From Acidobacteriota bacterium (GTDB lineage Bacteria > Acidobacteriota > Aminicenantia > Aminicenantales > Saccharicenantaceae), in NCBI GenBank assembly GCA_014894455.1, contig JADBLN010000063.1:1-34450 (forward strand): a stretch of 34,450 nt of DNA, read 5' to 3'. Both the position numbers and the translations under genes were made by a program. This document shows positions 1 to 7,927 of the stretch, piece after piece. Positions within the stretch are counted from its first letter, which is position 1. Every line of letters starts with the position of its first letter. Under the pieces are notes generated by a model. It was not told where the DNA came from and ran no database searches. It saw only the letters and a program-made list of their open reading frames with translations.

Positions 1-443
1 TCCGGTCCGCGGAGGAACTGGAGGAGCTCGAACGGCCGGACGACCGTCCGGGCGTGGACGAACGCGCCGGAGGCGGCGCAGAAGTCGTCGACCTTCCGGA
101 CGTCGACGCTCAACCGCTCCGTAGGCAGGCGCAAGCCGTCGAGGTCGGACCACGCCGCGATCCGCGGCTCCTTGACCTCGCCGATGATACCGGCCTGCCG
201 GCTCTCGAAACGGCACCCCCATTCGTCGATGTAGACGCCGGGTTCGTACTCGTTTCCGGTCGTCTTCAGCGGCTTCGTCAGAAACGGCGGGGATTGGACG
301 ATGTCGTCGGGGAATCTGGCGCGGATGGCCGCGAGCTCGGCCGGCCAGGTCCTTTCGGCCCAGGGCAGGACCCAGAGCTGACGGGGGATCCTTTCCGGCG
401 ACCGGAATTCGAGAGCGTCGACGACGAGTTCGCGCGAGATCAT
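1..443 (-). CDS. Uroporphyrinogen decarboxylase-family methyltransferase, N-terminal part (runs off window)
   Basis: Translating the minus strand from the ATG at 443 gives about 147 residues before the window edge. The text begins MISRELVVDALEF and contains ERIPRQLW, YEPGVYIDEWGC and PRIAAWSDLDGL. These are typical of the N-terminal half of URO-D-fold corrinoid methyltransferases (MtaA/MtbA/CmuA-like). Such enzymes move a methyl group between a corrinoid protein and a thiol or tetrahydrofolate acceptor in the cytoplasm. The gene lies 51 nt after the stop of the corrinoid protein, on the same strand and in the same reading phase. An in-frame TGA upstream rules out a longer fusion. No strong ribosome binding site is visible. 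The zinc-binding C-terminal half is outside the window, so a true heme-biosynthetic HemE cannot be formally excluded, but the corrinoid neighbour argues against it. Confidence 0.75.
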   Translation of the reverse strand, partial: MISRELVVDALEFRSPERIPRQLWVLPWAERTWPAELAAIRARFPDDIVQSPPFLTKPLKTTGNEYEPGVYIDEWGCRFESRQAGIIGEVKEPRIAAWSDLDGLRLPTERLSVDVRKVDDFCAASGAFVHARTVVRPFELLQFLRGP

Positions 444-494
444 GTCCGTGGGCGCGGGGCGGCCTTCGTCCGGGTCGTTCGTGCCAGGACGCCG

Positions 495-1118
495 TCAGGC
501 GGCGATGAGCCGGCCGATCTCCTCGACGGCCGAAGCGGCGTCGGGGGCGAAGCCGCGGGCCCGGATCTGGTTGGCGTAGTCGCGGGTGACGGGCGCCCCG
601 CCGATGACGACGGGGATCCCGAGGCCCGCCGCCTCGACGGCGTCGACAACGTTCTTCATCTGGACCATGGTCGTCGTCAGCAGCGCCGAAAGGGCGATGG
701 CCCCGGCCCCGTTGGCCTTGGCCGCTTCGAGATATTTCTCGGGCGTGACGTCGACGCCGAGGTCGACGATCTTGTAGCCGTTGCCGCGGAGCATCATGGC
801 CACCAGGTTCTTGCCGATGTCGTGGAGGTCGCCCTTGACCGTGCCGATAACGACGATCCCCCGGGGCTTCACGCCGGCTTTGGCCAGGTGGGGCTCGAGC
901 TTGCCCAGCCCCGCGTTCATGGCCCGGGCGGCGACCAGGACCTCGGGGATGAAGACCTCGTTGTTCTTGAACAGGACGCCGAGCCGTTCCATGCCGGGGA
1001 TGAGCCCTTCGTTCAGGATCTGGGCGGCCGGCAGTCCGGCGGCCAGCGCTTGGTCGACCAAGGATTCAACGTCCGCTTTTTTCCCTGCGATCAGGGCTTC
1101 CTGCATCTCTTTGAACAT
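495..1118 (-). CDS. Corrinoid (cobalamin-binding) methyltransferase protein, MtbC/MtaC-like
   Basis: 207 residues, the usual size for the small corrinoid subunits of methanol, methylamine or methoxy-aromatic methyltransferase systems. Residues about 1-85 match the helical B12-binding cap (QALIAGKKADVESLVDQAL). Residues about 88-205 form the Rossmann-like B12 domain. The cobalt-ligand signature GDLHDIGKN carries the lower-ligand His, followed by a SALLTTTM segment and the VVIGGAPV loop. It accepts a methyl group from a substrate-specific methyltransferase and passes it to a URO-D-type partner, which is the next gene downstream. The start ATG has a GGAG-rich ribosome binding site about 5-12 nt upstream and a clear promoter at 1154-1182. 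The substrate methyltransferase is not visible, so the methylated substrate is unknown. Confidence 0.9.
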   Translation of the reverse strand: MFKEMQEALIAGKKADVESLVDQALAAGLPAAQILNEGLIPGMERLGVLFKNNEVFIPEVLVAARAMNAGLGKLEPHLAKAGVKPRGIVVIGTVKGDLHDIGKNLVAMMLRGNGYKIVDLGVDVTPEKYLEAAKANGAGAIALSALLTTTMVQMKNVVDAVEAAGLGIPVVIGGAPVTRDYANQIRARGFAPDAASAVEEIGRLIAA

Positions 1119-1153
1119 CTCGCCTCTCCTCGTCTATCTTAAATAATGAGGGT

Positions 1154-1182
1154 AGGATACCCCAAGATTTCCCCTTTTTCAA
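1154..1182 (-). promoter_or_regulatory. Sigma-70-type promoter of the corrinoid operon
   Basis: Read on the minus strand, TTGAAA (1182-1177) is 17 bp from TATCCT (1159-1154). Transcription would start near 1147, giving a leader of about 30 nt before the ATG at 1118. It lies back-to-back with the plus-strand promoter of the sugar isomerase gene. Confidence 0.65.
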
Positions 1183-1196
1183 GACCTGGCAATCTG

Positions 1197-1224
1197 TTCA
1201 AACGGTCGCCAATTCTGCTATGAT
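1197..1224 (+). promoter_or_regulatory. Candidate promoter of the catabolic cluster
   Basis: TTCAAA (1197-1202) is followed after 16 bp by TATGAT (1219-1224). The -10 box covers the upstream ATG at 1220. If the promoter is real, translation must start at the ATG at 1244 instead. Confidence 0.45.
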
Positions 1225-1243
1225 GAGGGGGACGGACAGGGAA

Positions 1244-2239
1244 ATGAAAAAGCTCAAAGTCGGAGTCGACAGCTACAGCCTGAAACCCCTCGACCTCTCC
1301 CCCTTCGAGCTCCTCGAATGGGCGGTCATGAACGAGGCCGACGGCGTCCAGTTCTCCGAGGTCAACGTCCCGCCTGGACAGGTCCTCGACAAGACCTTTC
1401 TGGAGGAGCTCCGCAGCTACGCGGAGGAGAACCGCCTCTACGTCGAGTGGGGCGGCGGGGAGCACATCCCTCTCGACCTCGCCACCGGGAAGGCCAAGGA
1501 CATCGCCGCCGGGAACCGCAAGGCGGCAGAGCAGGCCGTTCACCTGGGCTCTTCGACGGTCCGGTCCTGCTCGGGCGGCCTGATGCGCTGGAAAAAAGAC
1601 TCCCCGCCGACCGACGAGTTCCTCCGGCTGATGGCCGCCGCCCTCCGCGAGCAAAAGAGCATGCTGCGGGATCACGGCGTCGTCCTGGCCATCGAGACGC
1701 ACTTCGAGTTCACCTCGTTCGAGCTCGTCCGGCTGTTCGACATGTGCGGCGCCGCGCCGGGCGAATACCTGGGCGTCTGCCTCGACACGATGAACCTCCT
1801 GACCATGCTCGAAGACCCGCTTCTCGCCGCGCGCCGCCTCCTCCCCTGGGTCGTGACGACCCACATCAAGGACGGCGGCCTGGCGCTCACCGGGGACGGG
1901 TTCGTGTCCTTCACGGCCGAGGCGGGCAAGGGCGTCCTGGATTTCGCCGCGATCTTCGAAACGCTGGCCACCGCCCACCCGAAGATCAACCTGACCGTCG
2001 AGGACCACGGCGGGGATTTCCTCATCCCGGTCAACGACCCGGATTTCCTGGCCCGTTTCCCCGACCTCGCCGTACCCGAGCTCGTCCGCCTGCTCGGCCT
2101 CTCCGTCCGGACGCGCGAGCTCATGGACGAGGGCAAGCTCGCCGTGCTCCCTCGGGAGCGCTGGCCCGGGGCCTGCGAGCGCCGGGTCAAGCGCGACCTC
2201 CTCGCCGTCCGCCGCATCGTCGAAGGGCGGCCGCGGTAA
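1244..2239 (+). CDS. Sugar phosphate isomerase/epimerase family protein (xylose isomerase-like TIM barrel)
   Basis: 331 residues from the ATG at 1244. An in-frame ATG at 1220 would add eight residues, but it falls inside a candidate -10 box and the family-like sequence begins at MKKLKVGVDSYS. The protein reads as an AP-endonuclease-2/xylose-isomerase-like barrel. Visible features are VGVDSYSL on strand 1, ADGVQFSEVN, ETHFEF with a metal-ligand-type Glu/His, GVCLDTMN, TTHIKDGG and NLTVEDHGG. These Glu, Asp and His positions are the usual metal ligands. Family members isomerise or epimerise keto/aldo sugars, inositols and related polyols. It heads a plus-strand cluster with 6 nt to the next gene. 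The substrate cannot be deduced. A C-terminal basic extension after residue about 290 is not part of the barrel. Confidence 0.8.
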   Translation: MKKLKVGVDSYSLKPLDLSPFELLEWAVMNEADGVQFSEVNVPPGQVLDKTFLEELRSYAEENRLYVEWGGGEHIPLDLATGKAKDIAAGNRKAAEQAVHLGSSTVRSCSGGLMRWKKDSPPTDEFLRLMAAALREQKSMLRDHGVVLAIETHFEFTSFELVRLFDMCGAAPGEYLGVCLDTMNLLTMLEDPLLAARRLLPWVVTTHIKDGGLALTGDGFVSFTAEAGKGVLDFAAIFETLATAHPKINLTVEDHGGDFLIPVNDPDFLARFPDLAVPELVRLLGLSVRTRELMDEGKLAVLPRERWPGACERRVKRDLLAVRRIVEGRPR

Positions 2240-2245
2240 GGCCCG

Positions 2246-3568
2246 ATGGCCGCGCACGCGATATTCCGGCTGCGGACGGCCGAAGAGCTCCGCGACGAAG
2301 CCGGCCGCCTCGGCCTGGAGATCCCGTACGAGGAGAAAACCTCCATCCTGCTCGAAATGGCCCCGGTCGCCGGGCGGAGCGTCCCCAACCGGCTGGCCGT
2401 CCTGCCCATGGAAGGGGCCGACGCGGAGGCCGACGGGGCGCCGTCCGAATGGACCTTGCGGAGGTATAGACGGTATGCCGCCGGCGGCAGCGGCCTCATC
2501 TGGTGCGAGGCGACGGCCGTCCGGCGTGACGGCCGCTCCAACCCCGGCCAGCTCATGCTCACCGAAAAAACGCTCGGCGGTTTCGGCAAGCTGGCCGACG
2601 AGGTCCGCGCCGTGGCGAAAAAGGAGTGGGGGCCCGCCCACCGGCCCCTCCTCGTCCTCCAGCTGACCCACTCCGGCCGTTTCTCCAAGCCCGAAGGGAC
2701 GCCCAGCCCGATGATCGTCCAGCACAACCCGCACCTCGACCCGCTCCACGGCCTGCCGCCCGACTATCCTCTCGTCTCCGACGGAGAGCTCGAGGAGGTC
2801 CGGGACGACTTCGTCGCGGCGGCCGAGCTCGCCGCCGCCGCGGGTTTCGACGGCGTCGACGTCAAAGCCTGCCACGGCTACCTCGTTGCGGAGACCCTGG
2901 CCGCCTTCAACCGCACGGAAAGCCGCTACGGCGGTCCCTTCGAGAACAGGACGCGGCTCCTCCTCGAAACCATCCGTCTCATCCGGGAGGAGGCGCCCGC
3001 GCTTCTCGTGACCAGCCGTCTCTCCGCCTCCGACACCGTGCCCTTCCCTTATGGATTCGGGATGGACCCCGAGGCGCCGGAAAGGATCGATCTGGCGGAG
3101 ACGAAGGCGCTCGTTTCGCTCCTCGCCCGGGCCGGCGTCGGCTTCCTCTCGGTTTCGCTGGGCATCCCCTACTGGAAGCCGCACTTCGGCCGGCCGTTCG
3201 ACGAGCCCGTCCCGGGCGGAAAGCTCCCCGAGGAGCACCCGCTCGAAGGGGTCGCCCGCCATCTCCGGATCGCCTCCGAGCTCCAGCGCTCCTCGCCGGG
3301 GACGGCCCTCGTCGGCGCCGGTTACTCCTGGCTCCGCGCTTTCGGTCCGGGAGTCGGCGCGGCCATGGTCGCGTCCGGCCGGACGGCCGTCGTCGGCCTG
3401 GGCCGCGGCGCCCTGGCCTACCCGGATTTCGCCAAGGACCTGGCCGCACGGGGGCGTCTCGACCCGCGCAAAGTCTGCACGACCTGCTCGCTCTGCTCGC
3501 ACCTTCTCCGCCAAGGCCGGAGAACGGGCTGCGCCGTCCGCGACGCCGAGGTCTACGGGATCTCATGA
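2246..3568 (+). CDS. Old yellow enzyme/NADH:flavin oxidoreductase, single-barrel form
   Basis: 440 residues. The order of motifs is that of the FMN-binding barrel of the 2,4-dienoyl-CoA reductase/old yellow enzyme group. VPNRLAVLPMEG is the N-terminal FMN strand. LQLTHSGRFSKP holds the QLxHxGR signature. DVKACHGYLVAETL and SRYGGPFENRTRLL form the conserved HGYL...YGG...NR motif. The C-terminus has four cysteines spaced C-x2-C-x2-C-x11-C (starting at CTTC), resembling the 4Fe-4S site of FadH-type enzymes. The FAD/NAD(P) half of FadH is absent. Electrons may therefore come from a separate partner, possibly the flavoprotein at 4332. It overlaps the next gene by 4 nt (ATGA), which implies translational coupling. 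The exact substrate, an enone or unsaturated acid, is unknown. Confidence 0.85.
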   Translation: MAAHAIFRLRTAEELRDEAGRLGLEIPYEEKTSILLEMAPVAGRSVPNRLAVLPMEGADAEADGAPSEWTLRRYRRYAAGGSGLIWCEATAVRRDGRSNPGQLMLTEKTLGGFGKLADEVRAVAKKEWGPAHRPLLVLQLTHSGRFSKPEGTPSPMIVQHNPHLDPLHGLPPDYPLVSDGELEEVRDDFVAAAELAAAAGFDGVDVKACHGYLVAETLAAFNRTESRYGGPFENRTRLLLETIRLIREEAPALLVTSRLSASDTVPFPYGFGMDPEAPERIDLAETKALVSLLARAGVGFLSVSLGIPYWKPHFGRPFDEPVPGGKLPEEHPLEGVARHLRIASELQRSSPGTALVGAGYSWLRAFGPGVGAAMVASGRTAVVGLGRGALAYPDFAKDLAARGRLDPRKVCTTCSLCSHLLRQGRRTGCAVRDAEVYGIS

Positions 3569-4227
3569 GCGCGCCGTTCGGGGCCATCTTCGACATGGAC
3601 GGCGTCATCGTCGACAACAGGAAATACCACGTCCTGGCCTGGAAGGCGTTCGCCCGGAAGCACGGCGTCCCGTTCGACGCCCGTCACTTCAAGGACCACC
3701 TTTTCGGCCGGGTCAACCGGGAGATCTTCATGGGCCTTTACGGCCACGCCCTGCCCGAGGCCGAGGTCATCGCCTGGGCCGAGGAAAAGGAAGCCGTCTA
3801 CAGGTCCATCTACAAGGGCCATGTCGAACCGGCCCGCGGACTCGTCGCGTTCCTGCGCCGGCTCGCCGACCGCGGGATTCCGGCGGCCGTGGCCACTGCC
3901 GCGCCGCGCGTGAACCTCGATTTCGCCCTGGACGAGGCGGGCCTGCGGCCCTACTTCCTGGCTCTCGTCGACGTCGGCCAGGTCCTGCGGGGAAAGCCGG
4001 CCCCGGACCTCTATCTCAAGGCGGCCGAGGCCATCGACGTCCCCGCCGCCCGGTGCGTCGCCTTCGAGGACTCCTACCCCGGCCTCGAATCGGCCCTGGC
4101 CGCCGGCATGAAGGTTGTCGGTCTCACGACCACGCACTCGCGCCGCGAGCTCGACCGGGCCCACCTCGTCGTCCGCGATTTCGAAGGGCTCAGCGTCGCC
4201 CGCGTCGAATCGCTCCTCGCCCCATAG
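3565..4227 (+). CDS. HAD-superfamily hydrolase, beta-phosphoglucomutase-like
   Basis: 220 residues, typical of subfamily IA HAD enzymes. The nucleophile motif FDMDGVIVDN gives Asp10 and the acid/base Asp12. The cap domain begins with YHVLAWKAFARKHG. Motif II is the Thr in AVATAAP, motif III the Lys in RGKPAPDLYLKAAE, and motif IV is FEDSYPGLESA. The wording DMDGVIVDN followed by a helical cap and the KPAPD segment is most like beta-phosphoglucomutase or sugar-phosphate phosphatases. The start codon overlaps the stop of the oxidoreductase gene. Next to a sugar isomerase, a role in processing a phosphorylated sugar is plausible but inferred. Confidence 0.85.
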   Translation: MSAPFGAIFDMDGVIVDNRKYHVLAWKAFARKHGVPFDARHFKDHLFGRVNREIFMGLYGHALPEAEVIAWAEEKEAVYRSIYKGHVEPARGLVAFLRRLADRGIPAAVATAAPRVNLDFALDEAGLRPYFLALVDVGQVLRGKPAPDLYLKAAEAIDVPAARCVAFEDSYPGLESALAAGMKVVGLTTTHSRRELDRAHLVVRDFEGLSVARVESLLAP

Positions 4228-4274
4228 CTCCGGCAGGGTCCTTGCGACCCTACCTGGCGCTGACCGCAGGCAGT

Positions 4275-4302
4275 TTGACGGCGGAAGGCGAGTTGGGATA
4301 CT
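4275..4302 (+). promoter_or_regulatory. Candidate promoter of the flavoprotein/SDR pair
   Basis: TTGACG (4275-4280), a 16-bp spacer, then GATACT (4297-4302), in the 104-bp gap after the HAD gene. The start would be near 4309, with AGGAA and AAAGG stretches ahead of the ATG at 4332. It suggests the flavoprotein and SDR can be transcribed separately from the three upstream genes. Confidence 0.5.
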
Positions 4303-4331
4303 TTAGCCGCAGGAACGAAAGGCCGCCGGGC

Positions 4332-6350
4332 ATGAAAAAATCGGTCATTCGGGTCGGCCGCACGGCCTACCCGGTTTATTCCCTGAACACGCTCGTCATC
4401 GGCAGCGGAGCGGCGGGGCTCAACGCCGCGGTCCGCCTGGACGAGTTCGGGCAGACCGACGTCGCCGTCGTCACCGACCGCTTCGGGGCGGGGACGTCTG
4501 CCAATTCCGGCTCCGACAAGCAGACCTACTACAAGCTGTCCCTCGCCGGCGACCGCCCCGACGCCGCGTTCGACATGGCCCGCGACCTCGCCGCCGGCGG
4601 CTCCATGCACGGCGACATCGCCCTGGCCGAGACCCAGGGCTCGCCCGAGGCCTTCTTCCACCTCGTCGGTCTCGGCGTCCCCTTTCCTCACGACCGCTTC
4701 GGGGCCTACGTCGGGTACAAGACCGATCACGACCCTCGCCAGCGGGCGACGTCGGCCGGGCCGCTGACCTCCCACCTCATGTTCCGGGCCCTGGCCGCGG
4801 AGGTCCGGCGGCGGAAGGTCCGCGTCTTCGACCGCCATGAGGTGATCGCCCTGCTGACGGAAGGCGCGGGCGCGGCGAAACGGGTCATCGGAGCCGTGGC
4901 CCTGGACAAGAAGAAGCTGTCCTCGGCGAACTTCGGCTTCGTCCTCTTCAACGCCACGAACGTCGTCATGGCGACGGGCGGACCCGGAGGAATGTACGAG
5001 CACTCGGTCTATCCCGAGAGCCAGACGGGCTCGCACGGGCTTCTCTTCGAGGCCGGCGCCGTGGCCCAAAACCTGACCGAATCCCAGTACGGCCTCGCCT
5101 CCATCGAATTCCGTTGGAACGTCTCCGGCGCCTACCAGCAGGCCGTGCCGCGATACATCTCTACGGACGCCGGCGGCGGCGACGAGCGGGAATTCCTCAA
5201 CGACTTTTTCCCCGATATGGGCCGGCTGGCCACGGCCGTTTTCCTCAAGGGTTACCAGTGGCCGTTCGACCCGCGGAAGGCCGTCGACGGCGGGTCATCA
5301 CTCGTCGATATCCTCGTCTACGAAGAGACGGTCGTCAAAGGGCGGCGGGTCTTCCTGGACTTCAGACACGACCCCGACGGCGGCGGAAAACTCGAGCCGT
5401 TCGAGACGCGCCTGCTCGCCCCTGAAGCCTTCGCCTATCTCGAAAGGTCCGGCGCCCTTCTGCCGACACCCATCGCCCGGCTCCTTAAGATGAACCGGCC
5501 CGCCGTCGATCTCTACAGGTCCCGCGGCATCGACCTTGCCCGCGAGCCGCTCGAGGTCGCCGTCTGCGCCCAACACAACAACGGCGGGTTCAGGGGATCG
5601 ATATGGTGGCAATCTAACGTGCGCGGCCTGTTTCCCGTCGGCGAGGTCTGCGGCACGCATGGCGTCACCCGTCCGGGGGGCTCGGCCCTCAACGCCGGCC
5701 AGGTCGGAAGCGCCCGGGCGGCCCTCTTTATCGCCCGCCGGCGCGCCGGACGCCCAATGTCCGTCGCCGATTTCGTCCGCGCAACCAAGGCCCAGGTCCT
5801 GGCGAAAAGCGAACAGGCCCGGGCCATGATCGGCCGAAAGGACGGGCGGGCGCTCTCGCCGGAGTCGTGCCTGGCCGAGGTCCGGCAGCGGATGTCGGCT
5901 TGCGGCGCCGCAGTCAGAAATCCGGAGGAGGTCCGGTCCGAGAAGGCGGCGGCCCGGGAGTTGTGGCGGAGGGCCCGGCGGGAGATCCGGGTTCGTTCGG
6001 CGCGTGACCTTCCGAAGGCGTTCAAGGCCCTGGACCTCAGCCTGACCCACGCCGTCTATCTCCAGGCCGTCGGCGAGTATCTCGACCGGGGCGGGAAAAG
6101 CCGGGGCTCCTGCCTCGTTCCGGACTCGTCCGGACGCAAGCCCCATCCGCTTCTCGAAGACCGCTGGGCGTTTTCCCTGACCAGCCCTTCCGATTTCGTC
6201 AGCAGGAACATCCTCGAGGTTTGGCTCGATAAAAAAGGGCAGGTTCGTAAACGGTGGCTCCCCGTCCGGCCCCTGCCTCCGGCGGAGGGCTGGTTCGAGA
6301 CGGTCTGGAACGATTTCATGAAGGACGCGATCATCGTCGAGGAGGATTAG
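4332..6350 (+). CDS. FAD-dependent oxidoreductase, fumarate reductase/succinate dehydrogenase flavoprotein-like
   Basis: 672 residues from the ATG at 4332. The open frame extends far upstream but that part overlaps the HAD and OYE genes in another frame and is not coding. VIGSGAAGLNAAVRL (about residues 21-35) is the FAD dinucleotide-binding loop. Later come NSGSDKQTYYK, VVMATGGPGGMYE, QTGSHGLLFEAGA and HNNGGFRGSIWW. LFPVGEVCGTHG and PGGSALNAGQVGSARAA match the second FAD segment of FrdA/SdhA/AprA-type flavoproteins. The C-terminal 170 residues are a helical domain with a less conserved sequence. There is no cytochrome or iron-sulfur subunit beside it, so it may be a soluble C=C reductase or dehydrogenase. 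The SDR gene follows after 2 nt. Confidence 0.82.
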   Translation: MKKSVIRVGRTAYPVYSLNTLVIGSGAAGLNAAVRLDEFGQTDVAVVTDRFGAGTSANSGSDKQTYYKLSLAGDRPDAAFDMARDLAAGGSMHGDIALAETQGSPEAFFHLVGLGVPFPHDRFGAYVGYKTDHDPRQRATSAGPLTSHLMFRALAAEVRRRKVRVFDRHEVIALLTEGAGAAKRVIGAVALDKKKLSSANFGFVLFNATNVVMATGGPGGMYEHSVYPESQTGSHGLLFEAGAVAQNLTESQYGLASIEFRWNVSGAYQQAVPRYISTDAGGGDEREFLNDFFPDMGRLATAVFLKGYQWPFDPRKAVDGGSSLVDILVYEETVVKGRRVFLDFRHDPDGGGKLEPFETRLLAPEAFAYLERSGALLPTPIARLLKMNRPAVDLYRSRGIDLAREPLEVAVCAQHNNGGFRGSIWWQSNVRGLFPVGEVCGTHGVTRPGGSALNAGQVGSARAALFIARRRAGRPMSVADFVRATKAQVLAKSEQARAMIGRKDGRALSPESCLAEVRQRMSACGAAVRNPEEVRSEKAAARELWRRARREIRVRSARDLPKAFKALDLSLTHAVYLQAVGEYLDRGGKSRGSCLVPDSSGRKPHPLLEDRWAFSLTSPSDFVSRNILEVWLDKKGQVRKRWLPVRPLPPAEGWFETVWNDFMKDAIIVEED

Positions 6351-6352
6351 GC

Positions 6353-7159
6353 GTGGCAAACAAGGAACGGAAGTCGGCCCCGGCCGCCGTAGTCACGGGC
6401 GCGGGACAGGGCATCGGCCGGGGCATCGTCCTGGCGCTGGCCCGGGAGGGTTACGATATCGCCGGGATCGACATCGTCTTCGACCCCCGGAATAGGAAGA
6501 AAGGGCTCTTCGAAGTCAAAGAGAAAGTCGAAAAGCTCGGCCGGCGGTTCCTGCCCATCGAGGGCGACATCGCCCGGCTCGAGGATCACGACCGGATGCT
6601 CGACGCCGCCGTCGCCGAATTCGGCGCGATCGACGTCCTGGTCAACAACGCCGGCGTCGCCCCGGCGAAGCGCGTCGACATCCTGGAGACGGCGCCGGAA
6701 AGCTACGACCGGCTCCTCGGCATCAACGCCCGGGGGCCGTTCTTCCTGACCCAGAACGCGGCCAGGAGAATGGCCGCACGGAAAGGCGCGCGCCCGGACG
6801 CGCCGCCGTCCATCATCTTCATCACCTCCATCTCGGCCGCCGTCTCGTCGACGTCGCGGGCCGAGTACTGCGTCTCCAAAGCGGCTCTGAGCATGACCGC
6901 CACGCTTTTCGCCGACGCCCTGGCGGACAAGGGCATCAACGTCTACGAGGTCCGGCCCGGGATCATCGCCACGGACATGACCGCCGGCGTCAAGGACAAG
7001 TACGACCGGCTGATTGCCGGAGGCCTCGTCCCCCAGGGACGCTGGGGCCTGCCCGAAGACGTCGGCCGGGCCGTGGCCGCTTTGGCCCGGGGCGACCTCG
7101 CCTTCTCGACCGGAGCCGTCGTCGAAGTCAGCGGCGGCATGAACATCCGCCGGTTCTGA
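6353..7159 (+). CDS. SDR-family short-chain dehydrogenase/reductase (FabG-like)
   Basis: 268 residues from a GTG start. GGAGG sits 7 nt upstream, inside the end of the flavoprotein gene, which decides the start. Classical SDR features are present: TGAGQGIGRG for the cofactor, GDIARLEDHD for the adenine pocket, VLVNNAGVAP, Ser in ITSISAAVSS, and the catalytic Tyr-x3-Lys in YCVSKAALS. PGIIATDM and the C-terminal TGAVVEVSGGMNI are usual for the family. It would oxidise or reduce a hydroxyl/keto group with NAD(P). Clustering with an isomerase, OYE, HAD and FAD enzyme suggests one step of a polyol or sugar-derived pathway; that link is inference. Confidence 0.9.
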   Translation: MANKERKSAPAAVVTGAGQGIGRGIVLALAREGYDIAGIDIVFDPRNRKKGLFEVKEKVEKLGRRFLPIEGDIARLEDHDRMLDAAVAEFGAIDVLVNNAGVAPAKRVDILETAPESYDRLLGINARGPFFLTQNAARRMAARKGARPDAPPSIIFITSISAAVSSTSRAEYCVSKAALSMTATLFADALADKGINVYEVRPGIIATDMTAGVKDKYDRLIAGGLVPQGRWGLPEDVGRAVAALARGDLAFSTGAVVEVSGGMNIRRF

Positions 7160-7176
7160 CCACGCCCGCGGCGCGT

Positions 7177-7206
7177 TTGGCAGAGCCGCTGGCGGTGTGG
7201 TATCCT
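7177..7206 (+). promoter_or_regulatory. Sigma-70-type promoter of the LiaF-like gene
   Basis: TTGGCA (7177-7182), 18-bp spacer, TATCCT (7201-7206). A GGAGGG ribosome binding site follows at 7217-7222, four bases before the ATG at 7227. Confidence 0.6.
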
Positions 7207-7226
7207 AGACGGGAACGGAGGGAAAA

Positions 7227-7919
7227 ATGACCGAACAGAAAACCCAAGGCCGCATTTTCTGGGGCCTTTTGCTCATCGTCCTGGGAGTTCTCTTCCTGCT
7301 CGACCAGATGCACCGCCTGGATTTCGGCGACCTCGTCGGACGTTACTGGCCGGTCATTTTCATCCTCATCGGCATCTCCATCCTTCTCAGCAACAACTTC
7401 AAGAACGTCGGGTCGGGAGTATTCTTCATCCTCTTCGGGGCGTTCTTCCTCCTTGTTCGGATGAGGATCTTCGAGCAGACGGTCTGGCACTTCGTATGGC
7501 CCCTGGCCATCATCGGGGTCGGTTTCTGGATCCTCCTCCGACCGTCCCTGTCCTGGAACAAAAAAAAAATCCCTGAAATGACCGCCGACGACCTGGCCAT
7601 CAGCCAGGTCCTTTCGGGGACGTCGCGCAAGGTCGAATCCCAGAACTTCAAGGGCGGCAAGGCCGATGTCGTCCTCGGTTCGGCCGAAGTCGACTTCCGC
7701 GGGGCGCGCCTCTCCGGCGGCCAGGCGACACTGCTTCTTTCCGTCGTCCTCGGCAGCATCGAGCTCACCGTCCCGCACGAGTGGCAGGTCGTCCTCGAGG
7801 GGACGCCCGTCCTCGGCTCGATGGACAGCCGGAAAAAGACCATTCCGGACGCCGAGAAAACGGGAACGCTTTTCATCAAGGGGTCGGCCGTCCTCGGCTC
7901 GATCGAAGTCAAGGAGTAG
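7227..7919 (+). CDS. LiaF-like membrane protein (N-terminal helices plus C-terminal beta domain)
   Basis: 230 residues. The first ~110 residues contain about four hydrophobic helices (FWGLLLIVLGVLFLL, YWPVIFILIGISILL, GVFFILFGAFFLLV, FVWPLAIIGVGFWILL). After a charged linker, residues about 145-230 form a glycine-punctuated beta domain with the recurring pattern VLGSxE (VLGSAEVDF, VLGSIELTV, VLGSMDS, VLGSIEV). This is the layout of LiaF/DUF5668-type proteins, some of which sense cell-envelope stress in Firmicutes. No LiaRS-type two-component system is next to it. A role in envelope sensing is inferred from the family only. The next gene begins 8 nt after its stop. Confidence 0.75.
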   Translation: MTEQKTQGRIFWGLLLIVLGVLFLLDQMHRLDFGDLVGRYWPVIFILIGISILLSNNFKNVGSGVFFILFGAFFLLVRMRIFEQTVWHFVWPLAIIGVGFWILLRPSLSWNKKKIPEMTADDLAISQVLSGTSRKVESQNFKGGKADVVLGSAEVDFRGARLSGGQATLLLSVVLGSIELTVPHEWQVVLEGTPVLGSMDSRKKTIPDAEKTGTLFIKGSAVLGSIEVKE

Positions 7920-7927
7920 GCCCGCCG

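Noticed and set aside
54-1142. 362-codon plus-strand frame over the corrinoid genes
   Set aside because: Antisense to the corrinoid protein and methyltransferase, which both carry clear family motifs.
1139-3514. 791-codon open frame on the minus strand
   Set aside because: It lies opposite two well-supported genes (sugar isomerase and OYE), has low-complexity Arg/Glu/Gly-rich text and no recognisable motif. It is a typical GC-rich shadow frame.
3051-4331. Upstream part of the long plus-strand frame that ends at 6350
   Set aside because: The first 427 codons overlap the OYE and HAD genes in another frame and are Arg/Ser/Pro-rich. Only the part from the ATG at 4332 is the flavoprotein.
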